Assembly (NCBI GenBank): GCA_045594705.1
Contig: JAZNZB010000025.1
Location: forward strand, 1 to 38,461
Origin: SVQP01 sp045594705
GTDB taxonomy: Bacteria > Bacillota > Clostridia > Oscillospirales > CAG-272
Reading direction: 5' to 3'
DNA length: 38,461 nt
Positions 8,076 through 16,733 of this stretch are shown piece by piece. The position numbers and the translations under genes were made by a program. The notes beneath the pieces were generated by a model that made no database searches, was not told where the DNA came from, and worked only from the letters and a program-made list of their open reading frames with translations. Within the stretch, counting starts at the first letter, position 1. Every line of letters starts with the position of its first letter.

Positions 8076-9578
8076 TCAGACTTGCTTGTTGGAGGTCTTG
8101 ACCACAACGTCGTGTGCGCCGCCCTCAACGATACTGGTGGAGGACACCAGCGTCAGCTTCGCCTTCTGCTGCAGCTCGGGAATGGTGAGCGCGCCGCAGT
8201 TGCACATGGTGCTCTTGACCTTGTAAAGCGTGGTCTGTACGTTATCGGATAGCTTGCCTGCGTAAGGCACGTAGGAATCCACGCCCTCCTCAAAGGACAG
8301 CTTGGTAGCGCCGCCCAGGTCGTATCTCTGCCAGTTGCGGGCACGGTTGGAGCCCTCGCCCCAATACTCCTTCATCAGTGTGCCGCCCACGTTGACCTTT
8401 GCGCTGGGGGATTCCTCAAATCTTGCAAAGTATCTGCCGAGCATGACGAAATCTGCGCCCATGGCAAGTGCCAGGGTGATATGATGGTCGTGCACGATAC
8501 CGCCGTCCGAGCAGACGGGCACGTAAATGCCGGTTTCCTCAAAATACTCGTCTCTTGCCTTGCAGACCTCGATCAGCGCAGTTGCCTGACCGCGGCCAAT
8601 GCCCTTGGTCTCTCTGGTGATACAGATCGAGCCGCCGCCGATACCGACCTTAATAAAGTCCGCACCGCAATCAGCCAGGAAGCGGAAGCCATCGCGGTCC
8701 ACCACGTTGCCCGCACCGACCTTAACGCTGTCACCGTAGTGCTCACGGATCCAGGCAATGGTCTGCTGCTGCCATGCCGAGAAGCCCTCGGAGGAGTCGA
8801 TACACAGCACGTCTGCGCCGGCCTCGACCAGTGCGGGAACTCTTTGCGCGTAGTCACGGGTGTTGATGCCCGCGCCGACCACGTATCTCTTATGCAGATC
8901 CAGCAATTCATTGGGATTCTGCTTATGGGTGTCGTAGTCCTTGCGGAATACGAATGCAACCAGCTTGCCGTCCTTGTCCACGATGGGCAGGGAGTTGAGC
9001 TTATGATCCCAGATGATGTCGTTTGCAGCCTTGAGCGTGGTGCCCTCGGGTGCGGTGATCAGCTTTTCAAGGGGAGTCATGAATTCGGAAACCTTGAGAT
9101 CGGGAGACATACGGCTGACGCGGTAATCTCTGCCGGTCACGATACCAAGCAGCTTGCCGGTGTTAGTGCCATCGTCGGTTACAGCCACGGTGGAGTGGCC
9201 GGTCTTTGCCTTGAGTGCCAGAATCTCGGCTAAAGTCTGGTCGGGACGGATATTGGAATCGCTGCGCACAAAGCCTGCCTTGTGGCCCTTGACGCGGGCA
9301 ACCATGGCTGCCTCGTCCTCGATGGTCTGCGCGCCGTAAATGAAGGATACGCCACCCTCCTTGGCAAGTGCGACCGCCAGCTTATCGCCCGAAACCGATT
9401 GCATGATCGCGGAGACCATGGGAATGTTCATAGCGATGGCAGGCTCCTCTCCCTTGCGAAAACGTACCAGAGGGGTACGCAGGGAAACGTTGGTGGGGAT
9501 GCAATCGGGACCCGAATAGCCGGGGACTAACAGATATTCATTGAAGGTGTGGGACGCTTCGGGATAAAAATATGCCAT
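8076..9578 (-). CDS. guaB: IMP dehydrogenase of the Tritrichomonas foetus-like subfamily
   Basis: This 500-residue enzyme oxidises IMP to XMP, the first step toward GMP. The TIM barrel is interrupted at about residues 105-225 by two CBS domains. The catalytic loop reads GIGGGSICITRE, with nucleophile Cys319, where most IMPDHs have GPGSICTT. Asp261, Arg241, Asp358, Arg382 and the flap dyad Arg418-Tyr419 (NWQRYD) fall at exactly the residue numbers reported for T. foetus IMPDH, and long blocks match my recollection of that protein. CNCGALTIPELQ follows near residue 459. It is the tenth gene of the operon, 25 bases after purL and 37 before fhs. It could be called GuaB with confidence. The subfamily claim depends on memory of the protozoan sequence. 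Confidence 0.95.
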   Translation of the reverse strand: MAYFYPEASHTFNEYLLVPGYSGPDCIPTNVSLRTPLVRFRKGEEPAIAMNIPMVSAIMQSVSGDKLAVALAKEGGVSFIYGAQTIEDEAAMVARVKGHKAGFVRSDSNIRPDQTLAEILALKAKTGHSTVAVTDDGTNTGKLLGIVTGRDYRVSRMSPDLKVSEFMTPLEKLITAPEGTTLKAANDIIWDHKLNSLPIVDKDGKLVAFVFRKDYDTHKQNPNELLDLHKRYVVGAGINTRDYAQRVPALVEAGADVLCIDSSEGFSAWQQQTIAWIREHYGDSVKVGAGNVVDRDGFRFLADCGADFIKVGIGGGSICITRETKGIGRGQATALIEVCKARDEYFEETGIYVPVCSDGGIVHDHHITLALAMGADFVMLGRYFARFEESPSAKVNVGGTLMKEYWGEGSNRARNWQRYDLGGATKLSFEEGVDSYVPYAGKLSDNVQTTLYKVKSTMCNCGALTIPELQQKAKLTLVSSTSIVEGGAHDVVVKTSNKQV

Positions 9579-9603
9579 AATCTATCTACCTCTTTCTATA
9601 AAA

Positions 9604-12600
9604 TTAACCCTTGAAATACTTGACTGCGGATGCAAACATGCCAATATCAAAGCTACCGGGCACGTTGCGATACAGATTCTGACCGATACGCTCGGAGTGA
9701 CCCATCTTACCGAATACTCTGCCGTCGGGAGAGGTAATGCCCTCGACTGCAAAGACCGAGTTGTTGGGGTTGCAGCGTACGTCTGCCGTGACGATTCCCT
9801 GCTCGTCCACGTACTGCGTTGCGATCTGGCCATTCTTGGCAAGCTCGGCAGCCAGCTGCTCGGAGCACAGGAATCTGCCTTCGCCGTGCGAGATGGGCAC
9901 GTTGACAACGTCACCGACCTTGACGTTCTGCAGCCAGGGAGAGAGATTGGAGCAGATGCGGGTGCGTACCACGCGCGACTGGTGGCGGCCGATGGTGTTA
10001 TAGGTCAGAGTGGGGCAATTTTCATCGGTGTCGATGATCTTACCGTAAGGCACAAGACCCAGCTTGATCAGTGCCTGGAAGCCGTTGCAGATACCCGCCA
10101 TCAGACCGTCGCGATGATCAAGCAGATCGCTGACCTGCTCCTTGATCTCGGCATTGCGGAAGAAGGAGGTGATGAACTTACCCGAGCCGTCCGGCTCGTC
10201 GCCGCCCGAGAATCCGCCGGGCAGGAAGATGATCTGCGACTGCTTGCACAGAGCGGCAAACTGCTCAACCGAACGGGCAATGCCCTCGCCCGTCAGGTTA
10301 TTGATGACAAAGATCTTGGCCTCTGCTCCTGCATCGGAAAATGCCTTTGCACTGTCATATTCACAGTTTGTACCGGGGAATACGGGAATAATCACCTGCG
10401 GCTTGGCAGTCAGAATTGCGGGAGCCTTTGCAGCGCAGCCGCCCGTATAGGAAACGGTGGGCAGCTCGCCGTGCTTGTGCTCAATATTGCAGGGATATAC
10501 GCTTTCCAGCTTATCCTCATAGGTCTCGAGCAGTGCGTCAAGGCAAACCACGCTGTCCTTGTAGGTGATCTCGGCCTCGGCCGTAGTGTAACCCAGCAGC
10601 GCGCCGTCAAGCGAAGCGCCGTCTGCAAGCTCTAAGATAAATCCGCCGTAATTGTATCCAAAGACCGTATCAAGAGAGACGCCTGCGTCAAACTCAAAGC
10701 CGATGCCGTTGCCCATGCACATCTTGAGCACGCCCTCGGCAACGCCGCCCAGCGTGGGTGTCCATGCAGCCAGCACGCGTCCGTCCGTCATTGCCTTGTG
10801 CACCACTTCAAACAGTGCCTTGACGCTCTCTGCTACGGGCAGACTGTTTTCGCCGATCTCGGGCGTCAGCAGCACGACCTTGTGGCCCGCGCCCTTGAAC
10901 TCGCCGCCCATGACCTCGGAGGCATCACCCGTGGTGACCGCGAAGGAAACCAGCGTGGGAGGCACGTCCAGCGCGTCAAACGAGCCGCTCATCGAGTCCT
11001 TACCGCCGATCGAGGCAATCTCAAAATCCTTTTGCGCCATGAGCGCGCCAAGCAGCGCAGCCATGGGCTTGCCCCAGCGACGGCCGTCGCGTCCGGGCTT
11101 TTCAAAATATTCCTGGAAGGTCAGATATACGTCCTCAAACTTTGCGCCCTGCGCGACCAGCTTGGAGACAGACTCCACAACCGCAAGATACGCGCTGTGG
11201 TAGGGGGACTTTTCGGCAATGAAGGGGTTATAGCCCCACGCCATATAGGAGCAGGTGTTCGTGTGCTTCTTTTCCACCGAGACCTTGTGCACCATGGCCT
11301 GGATGGGGGTCAGCTGATGCACACCGCCGAACGGCATGAGCACCGTGCCCGCACCAATGGTGGAGTCAAAACGCTCGGAAAGGCCTCTGCGCGAGCAGAT
11401 ATTCAGATCTCCCGCCAAAGCATTCATGCCTTGTGCGAAATCGGCGGGAATTTCCTTTTCAAAGCACTTGGTTTGGGAAAGCGTGATATCCATGTGCTTC
11501 TTTGCACCGTTGGAATTCAGGAATTCGCGGGAAAGATCCACGATGACCTTGCCGTTCCAGGTCATGGTCAGTCTGGGATCAGCCTTGACGCGTGCGACAC
11601 GCGTAGCCTCCAGGTTTTCGGAAAGCGCCAGCTCGCAGAAGCGGTCTGCATCCTCGGGAGCGACCACCACAGCCATTCTCTCCTGGCTCTCACTGATGGC
11701 AAGCTCTGTGCCGTCCAGACCCTCGTACTTCTTGGGAACTGCGTTGAGATTGATCTCAAGGCCGTCCGCCAGCTCACCGATGGCAACGGATACGCCGCCT
11801 GCGCCAAAGTCGTTACATCTCTTAATCAGTCTGGACGCCTCGGGATTGCGGAACAGTCTTTGCAGCTTTCTTTCCTCGGGTGCGTTACCCTTCTGCACCT
11901 CAGCCCCGCAGGTCTCCAGCGAGGTCAGCGTGTGCGACTTGGAGGAACCGGTTGCACCGCCGCAGCCATCGCGACCCGTGCGGCCGCCAAGCAAAATGAC
12001 GATATCCTCGGGATCGGGTACCTCGCGACGTACGTTCTCGGCAGGAGCGGCTGCGATGACCGCGCCGATCTCCATACGCTTTGCCGCGTAGCCATCATGA
12101 TACAGCTCGTCTACCTGACCCGTGGCAAGACCGATCTGGTTGCCGTAGGAGGAATAGCCCGCAGCAGCTGTGGTGACCAGCTTTTTCTGAGGCAGCTTGC
12201 CGGGAAGGGTCTCGGAAAGTGCGCGTGTGGGATCAGCACCGCCCGTGACGCGCATTGCGGCATATACGTAGGAGCGTCCGGACAGAGGGTCACGGATCGC
12301 ACCGCCGATGCAGGTAGCCGCGCCGCCGAAGGGCTCTATTTCGGTGGGGTGATTGTGCGTTTCGTTCTTGAAGAGCAACAGCCAGGGCTCGTCGCCCTCC
12401 TCGGTCTTGACCGTGATCTTGACCGTGCAGGCGTTGATCTCCTCGGACTCGTCCAGGCGGGGCAGCTTGCCGTTTGCCTTGAGGTAGCGAGTGCCGATGG
12501 TGGCAATGTCCATAAGCGTCATGGGCTTATGGGTGCGACCCAGCTCTTCTCTCATGTTTTGGTAGATCCTGCAGGCTCTCTCCAGCTCCTTGTCCTCAAC

Positions 12601-13305
12601 CGTTACTTCGCCGATCTCGGTCAAGAAGGTGGTGTGGCGGCAGTGGTCCGACCAGTAGGTATCGATCATGCGGATCTCGGTAATGGTGGGATCGCGCTTT
12701 TCGCTGACAAAGTAGTCACGGCAGAAGGCAAGGTCGTCCATATCCATGGCAAGGCCGTAGGACTTGACGAATGCGGCCAGCGCATCCGCGTCCATATCGC
12801 AAAAGCCGTGCAGCGTTTCCACCTCGGTGGGAATATCAAACTTTGCTGCCAGCGTTTCGGGCTTGTCCAAGGTTGCCTCGCGACTCTCCACGGGGTTGAT
12901 GACGTGCTTTTTGATAGCCGCAACCTGTGCCTCGGTCAGCTCACCGTACAAAAGATATACCTTTGCGGTGCGCACGGTAGGTCTGTCACCGCAGGAAATG
13001 ATCTGCATGCACTGTGCCGCGCTGTCCGCTCTCTGGTCGTACTGACCGGGCAGATACTCCACGGCAAACACCTTTGCACCCTCCGTTTCGATCTCGGATG
13101 CCACGTTATCCAGCTGCGGCTCGGACAAAACGGTGCGGGTAGCATACGCAAACAGCTCGTCCGTGGCATTCTCCACGTCGTAGCGGTTGATCACACGCAC
13201 GCGCTCCAGCGTCTCAATGCCCAAAAACGTGTTAATTTCCTTGCAAAGAGAGGTTGCCTCGTGGTCAAGCCCCTGCTTTTTTTCAACAAATACTCTGTAA
13301 ACCAT
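9604..13305 (-). CDS. purL: Phosphoribosylformylglycinamidine synthase, single-chain clostridial type
   Basis: This 1233-residue protein converts FGAR, glutamine and ATP to FGAM. It is the large single-chain form, with PurS-like, PurL and PurQ parts in one polypeptide. The N-terminus includes the linker region with TYWSDHCRHTTF, followed by the ATP-binding synthetase halves (HNHPTEIEPFGGAATCIGG; a second half with GGKDSMSG). The last ~265 residues are a class I glutaminase with PVFPGTNCEYD, GGFSGGDEPDGSGKF, the nucleophile elbow GICNGFQ and the catalytic PISHGEGRF. Unlike PurF in this operon, it keeps its glutaminase cysteine. AAGGAGG precedes the start. purD ends nine bases upstream. Confidence 0.97.
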   Translation of the reverse strand: MVYRVFVEKKQGLDHEATSLCKEINTFLGIETLERVRVINRYDVENATDELFAYATRTVLSEPQLDNVASEIETEGAKVFAVEYLPGQYDQRADSAAQCMQIISCGDRPTVRTAKVYLLYGELTEAQVAAIKKHVINPVESREATLDKPETLAAKFDIPTEVETLHGFCDMDADALAAFVKSYGLAMDMDDLAFCRDYFVSEKRDPTITEIRMIDTYWSDHCRHTTFLTEIGEVTVEDKELERACRIYQNMREELGRTHKPMTLMDIATIGTRYLKANGKLPRLDESEEINACTVKITVKTEEGDEPWLLLFKNETHNHPTEIEPFGGAATCIGGAIRDPLSGRSYVYAAMRVTGGADPTRALSETLPGKLPQKKLVTTAAAGYSSYGNQIGLATGQVDELYHDGYAAKRMEIGAVIAAAPAENVRREVPDPEDIVILLGGRTGRDGCGGATGSSKSHTLTSLETCGAEVQKGNAPEERKLQRLFRNPEASRLIKRCNDFGAGGVSVAIGELADGLEINLNAVPKKYEGLDGTELAISESQERMAVVVAPEDADRFCELALSENLEATRVARVKADPRLTMTWNGKVIVDLSREFLNSNGAKKHMDITLSQTKCFEKEIPADFAQGMNALAGDLNICSRRGLSERFDSTIGAGTVLMPFGGVHQLTPIQAMVHKVSVEKKHTNTCSYMAWGYNPFIAEKSPYHSAYLAVVESVSKLVAQGAKFEDVYLTFQEYFEKPGRDGRRWGKPMAALLGALMAQKDFEIASIGGKDSMSGSFDALDVPPTLVSFAVTTGDASEVMGGEFKGAGHKVVLLTPEIGENSLPVAESVKALFEVVHKAMTDGRVLAAWTPTLGGVAEGVLKMCMGNGIGFEFDAGVSLDTVFGYNYGGFILELADGASLDGALLGYTTAEAEITYKDSVVCLDALLETYEDKLESVYPCNIEHKHGELPTVSYTGGCAAKAPAILTAKPQVIIPVFPGTNCEYDSAKAFSDAGAEAKIFVINNLTGEGIARSVEQFAALCKQSQIIFLPGGFSGGDEPDGSGKFITSFFRNAEIKEQVSDLLDHRDGLMAGICNGFQALIKLGLVPYGKIIDTDENCPTLTYNTIGRHQSRVVRTRICSNLSPWLQNVKVGDVVNVPISHGEGRFLCSEQLAAELAKNGQIATQYVDEQGIVTADVRCNPNNSVFAVEGITSPDGRVFGKMGHSERIGQNLYRNVPGSFDIGMFASAVKYFKG

Positions 13306-13314
13306 GCGTCCTCC

Positions 13315-14583
13315 TTATCTCTTTGCTGCCAGCGCGCGCTGACCAATGTCATGTCTCATATAAGCATTTTCAAAGCTTACCTGTTCTGCAATTCTGTATG
13401 CGTGAGCAACCGCATCGGCAAGATTATCTTCGACTGCCACAGCGCCCAGCACTCTGCCGCCTGCGGTGACAAGCACACCGTCCTGCACCTTTGCGCCTGC
13501 GACAAAGATATATTCGTCTTTTCCCGTCTCGGGCAAGCTCATGGGATAGCCCGAGCCGTACTTTTGCGGATATCCGCCCGATGCCACCACCACGCAGCAT
13601 GCGTGACGGTCAGCAAACTTGACCTCAGTCTCTGCCAGCGTGCCGTTGGCAGTCGCCTGCATGACGGTCAACAGGTCGCTTTCCAAGAGCGGCAGTACCA
13701 CCTGCGTTTCGGGATCTCCGAAGCGGCAGTTGTATTCAATGACCTTCGGGCCGTTCGGCGTCAGCATCAGGCCAAAGTAGAGGCAGCCCTTGAAGGTTCT
13801 TCCCTCTGCGTTCATGGCGTTGATGGTGGGCAGGAAGATGGTCTCCATGCACTCGCGTGCAATCTCCTCGGTATAATAGGGGTTGGGCGCAACCGTGCCC
13901 ATACCGCCCGTGTTCAGACCCCGATCGCCGTCCAACGCACGCTTGTGGTCCATGGACGATACCATGGGCTTGACGCATTTGCCGTCGGTAAACGCCAGCA
14001 CCGAGACCTCGGGACCGGTCAAGAATTCCTCAATGACCACGCGGCTGCCGCTCTCGCCAAACTGCTTATCCTGCATCATGGAGAGAATGGCACCTTCGGC
14101 CTCCTCGCGGGTCTGCGCGATGATGACGCCCTTGCCAAGCGCCAGACCGTCCGCCTTGATGACCGTGGGAATGGGCGCATCCTTCACGTACGCAAGCGCG
14201 GCGTCCATATCCTCGAACACCTCGTACGCCGCCGTGGGAATGCCATACTTTTTCATCAGATTCTTGGAGAACACCTTGCTGCCCTCAATGATGGCAGCAT
14301 TCGCAGTCGGGCCAAAGCAAGGAATGCCGATCTCATTCAGTCTGTCCACGCAGCCCAGCACCAGCGGATCGTCGGGTGCGACCACAGCGAAATCGATCTT
14401 TTTCTCCTTGGCAAACGCCACGATGCCGTCCAGATCCTTTGCGCCCACGGGCACGCACACAGCGTCACCCGCCATGCCGCCGTTGCCGGGCAGCGCGTAA
14501 ATGACCTCGACGCTCTTGTTCTCTTTTAACTTTTTAATAATCGTATGCTCGCGGCCACCGCCGCCTACAACCATTAATTTCAT
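13315..14583 (-). CDS. purD: Phosphoribosylamine--glycine ligase (GAR synthetase)
   Basis: This 422-residue ATP-grasp enzyme joins glycine to phosphoribosylamine. The N-terminal domain begins MKLMVVGGGGREHTI. The ATP-grasp core includes PTVIKADGLALGKGV and the metal and nucleotide residues of GGMGTVAPNPYY and EYNCRFGDPETQ. Length is normal, with no bifunctional extension. It lies 18 bases after the AICAR transformylase gene and 9 bases before purL. GAGGGA serves as ribosome binding site. An antisense frame of 1243 codons overlaps it and purL but is a codon-bias shadow. Confidence 0.97.
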   Translation of the reverse strand: MKLMVVGGGGREHTIIKKLKENKSVEVIYALPGNGGMAGDAVCVPVGAKDLDGIVAFAKEKKIDFAVVAPDDPLVLGCVDRLNEIGIPCFGPTANAAIIEGSKVFSKNLMKKYGIPTAAYEVFEDMDAALAYVKDAPIPTVIKADGLALGKGVIIAQTREEAEGAILSMMQDKQFGESGSRVVIEEFLTGPEVSVLAFTDGKCVKPMVSSMDHKRALDGDRGLNTGGMGTVAPNPYYTEEIARECMETIFLPTINAMNAEGRTFKGCLYFGLMLTPNGPKVIEYNCRFGDPETQVVLPLLESDLLTVMQATANGTLAETEVKFADRHACCVVVASGGYPQKYGSGYPMSLPETGKDEYIFVAGAKVQDGVLVTAGGRVLGAVAVEDNLADAVAHAYRIAEQVSFENAYMRHDIGQRALAAKR

Positions 14584-14601
14584 TCGTTTCCCTCTTGTAT
14601 A

Positions 14602-15786
14602 TTAGTGATGGAACAGTCTCATGCCGGTGAACGCCATTGCCATGCCGTACTTATCGCAGCACTCAATGACCAGGTCGTCACGGATCGAGCCGCCGGGCTC
14701 TGCAATGTACTTGACGCCGCTCTTCTTTGCGCGTTCGATGTTATCGCTGAACGGGAAGAATGCATCCGAGCCGAGTGCAACACCGTCGATGGTGTCAAGG
14801 TATGCTCTCTGCTCCTCGCGGGGAAAGACCTCGGGCTGCTCGGTGAAATACTTCTGCCAGTTGCCGTCTGCGCAAACGTCCTCTTCGTTCTGGTTGATGT
14901 AGCCGTCGATGACGTTGTCTCTGTCGGGTCTGCCGAGTGTGGGCAGGAAGGGCAGGTTCAGCACCTTATCGTGCTGACGCAAGAACCAGGTGTCTGCCTT
15001 GCCGCCTGCAAGTCTGGTGCAGTGCACGCGCGACTGCTGGCCTGCGCCAACACCGATTGCCTGGCCGTCCACGGCAAAGCAGACCGAGTTGGACTGGGTG
15101 TACTTCAGGGTGATCAGCGACACGATCAGGTCGCGGATGGCACTCTCGGGCATATCCTTGTTTGCGGTGACGATATTGGAAAGCAGCTCGCGGTTGATCT
15201 CAAAATTGTTTCTTCCCTGCTCGAAGGTGATGCCGTATACCTGCTTTCTCTCCTGTGCGTCGGGCACGAAATCGGGATCGATCTTAACGATGTTGTAATT
15301 GCCCTTTCTCTTGGACTTGAGGATCTCCAGTGCCTCGGGCTCGTAGCCGGGGGCGATGATACCGTCGGACACCTCGCGCTTGATCATGAGCGCGGTGGTC
15401 ACGTCACACACGTCGGAGAGTGCTACCCAGTCGCCAAACGAGCACATTCTGTCGGTGCCTCTTGCTCTTGCGTATGCGCAAGCCAGCAAAGAGTCGTCAA
15501 GGCCGGGGATATCATCTACAAAGCAAGCCTTCTTGAGCTTTTCGGAGAGCGGAATACCGACTGCTGCCGAGGTGGGAGAGACGTGCTTGAAGGAAGTAAC
15601 AGCGGGCAGGCCGAGAGCTGCCTTGAGCTCCTTGACCAGCTGCCAGGAGTTGAATGCATCCAGGAAGTTGATATATCCGGGTCTGCCGCAAAGGATTTCA
15701 ATAGGCAGCTCGCTGCCGTCGTGCATATAGATCTTGGCAGGCTTCTGATTGGGGTTACAGCCGTATTTCAGTTCAAATTCTTTCAT
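14602..15786 (-). CDS. purH: Stand-alone AICAR transformylase (PurH C-domain only)
   Basis: This 394-residue protein transfers formyl from 10-formyl-THF to AICAR, giving FAICAR. It lacks the N-terminal MGS-fold IMP cyclohydrolase domain of normal PurH and starts at the transformylase half (ELKYGCNPNQKPA). It carries the catalytic Lys-His pair in SFKHVSPTSAAVG and the family motifs GAGQQSRVHCTRLAG and DAFFPFSDNIERA. The frame continues 25 codons upstream, but the ATG at 15786 follows AAGGAGA closely and gives the natural N-terminus MKEFELKYG. The missing cyclohydrolase step is supplied by the gene immediately upstream (PurO type). The symbol is used in the sense of the transformylase half only. 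Confidence 0.93.
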   Translation of the reverse strand: MKEFELKYGCNPNQKPAKIYMHDGSELPIEILCGRPGYINFLDAFNSWQLVKELKAALGLPAVTSFKHVSPTSAAVGIPLSEKLKKACFVDDIPGLDDSLLACAYARARGTDRMCSFGDWVALSDVCDVTTALMIKREVSDGIIAPGYEPEALEILKSKRKGNYNIVKIDPDFVPDAQERKQVYGITFEQGRNNFEINRELLSNIVTANKDMPESAIRDLIVSLITLKYTQSNSVCFAVDGQAIGVGAGQQSRVHCTRLAGGKADTWFLRQHDKVLNLPFLPTLGRPDRDNVIDGYINQNEEDVCADGNWQKYFTEQPEVFPREEQRAYLDTIDGVALGSDAFFPFSDNIERAKKSGVKYIAEPGGSIRDDLVIECCDKYGMAMAFTGMRLFHH

Positions 15787-15822
15787 AATTGATTTATCTC
15801 CTTTACAATTCAATGCGGGCCG

Positions 15823-15856
15823 TCCGCCGCTTGCGGCATGACGTCGGTCCCTACAG
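15823..15856 (-). repeat. Short dispersed repeat in the purO-purH gap
   Basis: On the minus strand this starts GTAGGGACCGACGTC and continues into GCGGCGGACGGCCCGC. It resembles copies at 28389 (GTAGGGACCGGCGTC), 29379 (GTAGGGGAGACC) and 38412 (GCAGGGGACGGCGCC). It sits just past the purO stop in a 71-base gap inside the operon and may form a hairpin in the mRNA. Confidence 0.5.
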
Positions 15857-15857
15857 G

Positions 15858-16574
15858 TCAAATATTCTTGTTGACGATTCTGGTCTCGGTCTCGCCCGAT
15901 GCCAGATCAATATAGCGAACGAACAGGGACACCTTGTTGTCCTCGTTCAGATTTGTCCAGATCAGATCGGTCAGCGCGTCGATGTCCACGCAGGGCAGCT
16001 CCAGCGTCTTGGGCTCGCCTTCAAAGCTGGGCAGCGGATTGCCGTCGCACGCGTAGGTGTGGATAAACTTTGCTCTGCCCGCAATGGGGTTGGAATATGC
16101 ATAGGTAAATCTCTCGCAGGAGGAATCGTCACCCTCGGCACTCTTGAGAATGGAGAGTGCATAATTCATATCGCCGCCCTCGCGGTGAATGATGCCCGAG
16201 ATGCGGGGGGTGAAGTTGGGCTTATCGTCCTCAAACTCTCTGGTGCGCAGTGCCTGCTCAAAGGTCATCTGCTTGTCCATGAGATTGTAGATGGTGTCGG
16301 TCTGGTCACCGTTGGTCACGATGGTCTTGTTGCCCAGCACGCGCACGGGATAATAAATGATCAGATGGGGGTCAACCATCTTGGATTCGTCAAACGCCTT
16401 GGTTCTCATAGCGTCGCCCTCTGCCACAAATACGCGGTTGCGGCTGTTGACGCTTCTGCCCATGATAAAATATGCGGTGACTGCCTTTTTGCCGTCAGCC
16501 GACTTGCCGATGATAATGCCTCTGCCGTGGTAGGCAAGAGAATTCAATTCTTCTGCGATGGTAGTTACCTTCAT
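15858..16574 (-). CDS. purO: IMP cyclohydrolase, archaeal PurO type
   Basis: This 238-residue protein closes FAICAR to IMP, the last step of the pathway. It has no similarity to the PurH N-domain. It matches the IMP_cyclohyd (PurO) family, with an N-terminus containing YHGRGIIIGKSADGKKAVTA, then SVNSRNRVF and a PRISGIIHREGG segment, and a C-terminal half with AYSNPIAGRAKFIHTY. PurO was described in Archaea and has an Ntn-hydrolase-like fold. Homologues occur in many Clostridia and Bacteroidetes. It lies directly before the stand-alone transformylase, so the two split proteins together replace bifunctional PurH. AAGGAGA precedes the ATG. The family assignment is from recognition of motifs, without alignment. 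Confidence 0.88.
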   Translation of the reverse strand: MKVTTIAEELNSLAYHGRGIIIGKSADGKKAVTAYFIMGRSVNSRNRVFVAEGDAMRTKAFDESKMVDPHLIIYYPVRVLGNKTIVTNGDQTDTIYNLMDKQMTFEQALRTREFEDDKPNFTPRISGIIHREGGDMNYALSILKSAEGDDSSCERFTYAYSNPIAGRAKFIHTYACDGNPLPSFEGEPKTLELPCVDIDALTDLIWTNLNEDNKVSLFVRYIDLASGETETRIVNKNI

Positions 16575-16618
16575 TTTTGTTCTCCTTATGGTGAAATATG
16601 TTTGTTAGGGGAACCCTG

Positions 16619-16718
16619 CCCCGCCCTGTCATCCTCGAGCAAGCATTTTTCGCCAAGATCCTTCGCTTCGCTCGAGGATGACAGGCGAAAAATGCGCCGC
16701 GAAGGATCTTGGGCGGGG
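16619..16718. repeat. Nested palindromic repeat inside the purine operon
   Basis: The 159-base purN-purO gap holds a 100-base structure. CTGTCATCCTCGAGC (16626-16640) is the exact inverse of 16670-16684, GCATTTTTCGC (16643-16653) is the inverse of 16685-16695, CAAGATCCTTCGC (16654-16666) is the inverse of 16699-16711, and CCCCGCCC (16619-16626) is the inverse of 16711-16718. The pairs interleave (B C D B' C' D'). This is what is expected if one copy of a repeat had landed, inverted, inside another copy. In RNA the pairings would be mutually exclusive or a pseudoknot. It may act as an mRNA processing or attenuation site between the upper and lower operon. Confidence 0.8.
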
Positions 16719-16733
16719 CGTGTGGGTAATCAC

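Noticed and set aside
10798..14529. 1243-codon open frame on the plus strand
   Set aside because: It is antisense to purL and purD, whose motifs are unmistakable. The frame stays open because of biased third positions; its translation has no domain pattern.
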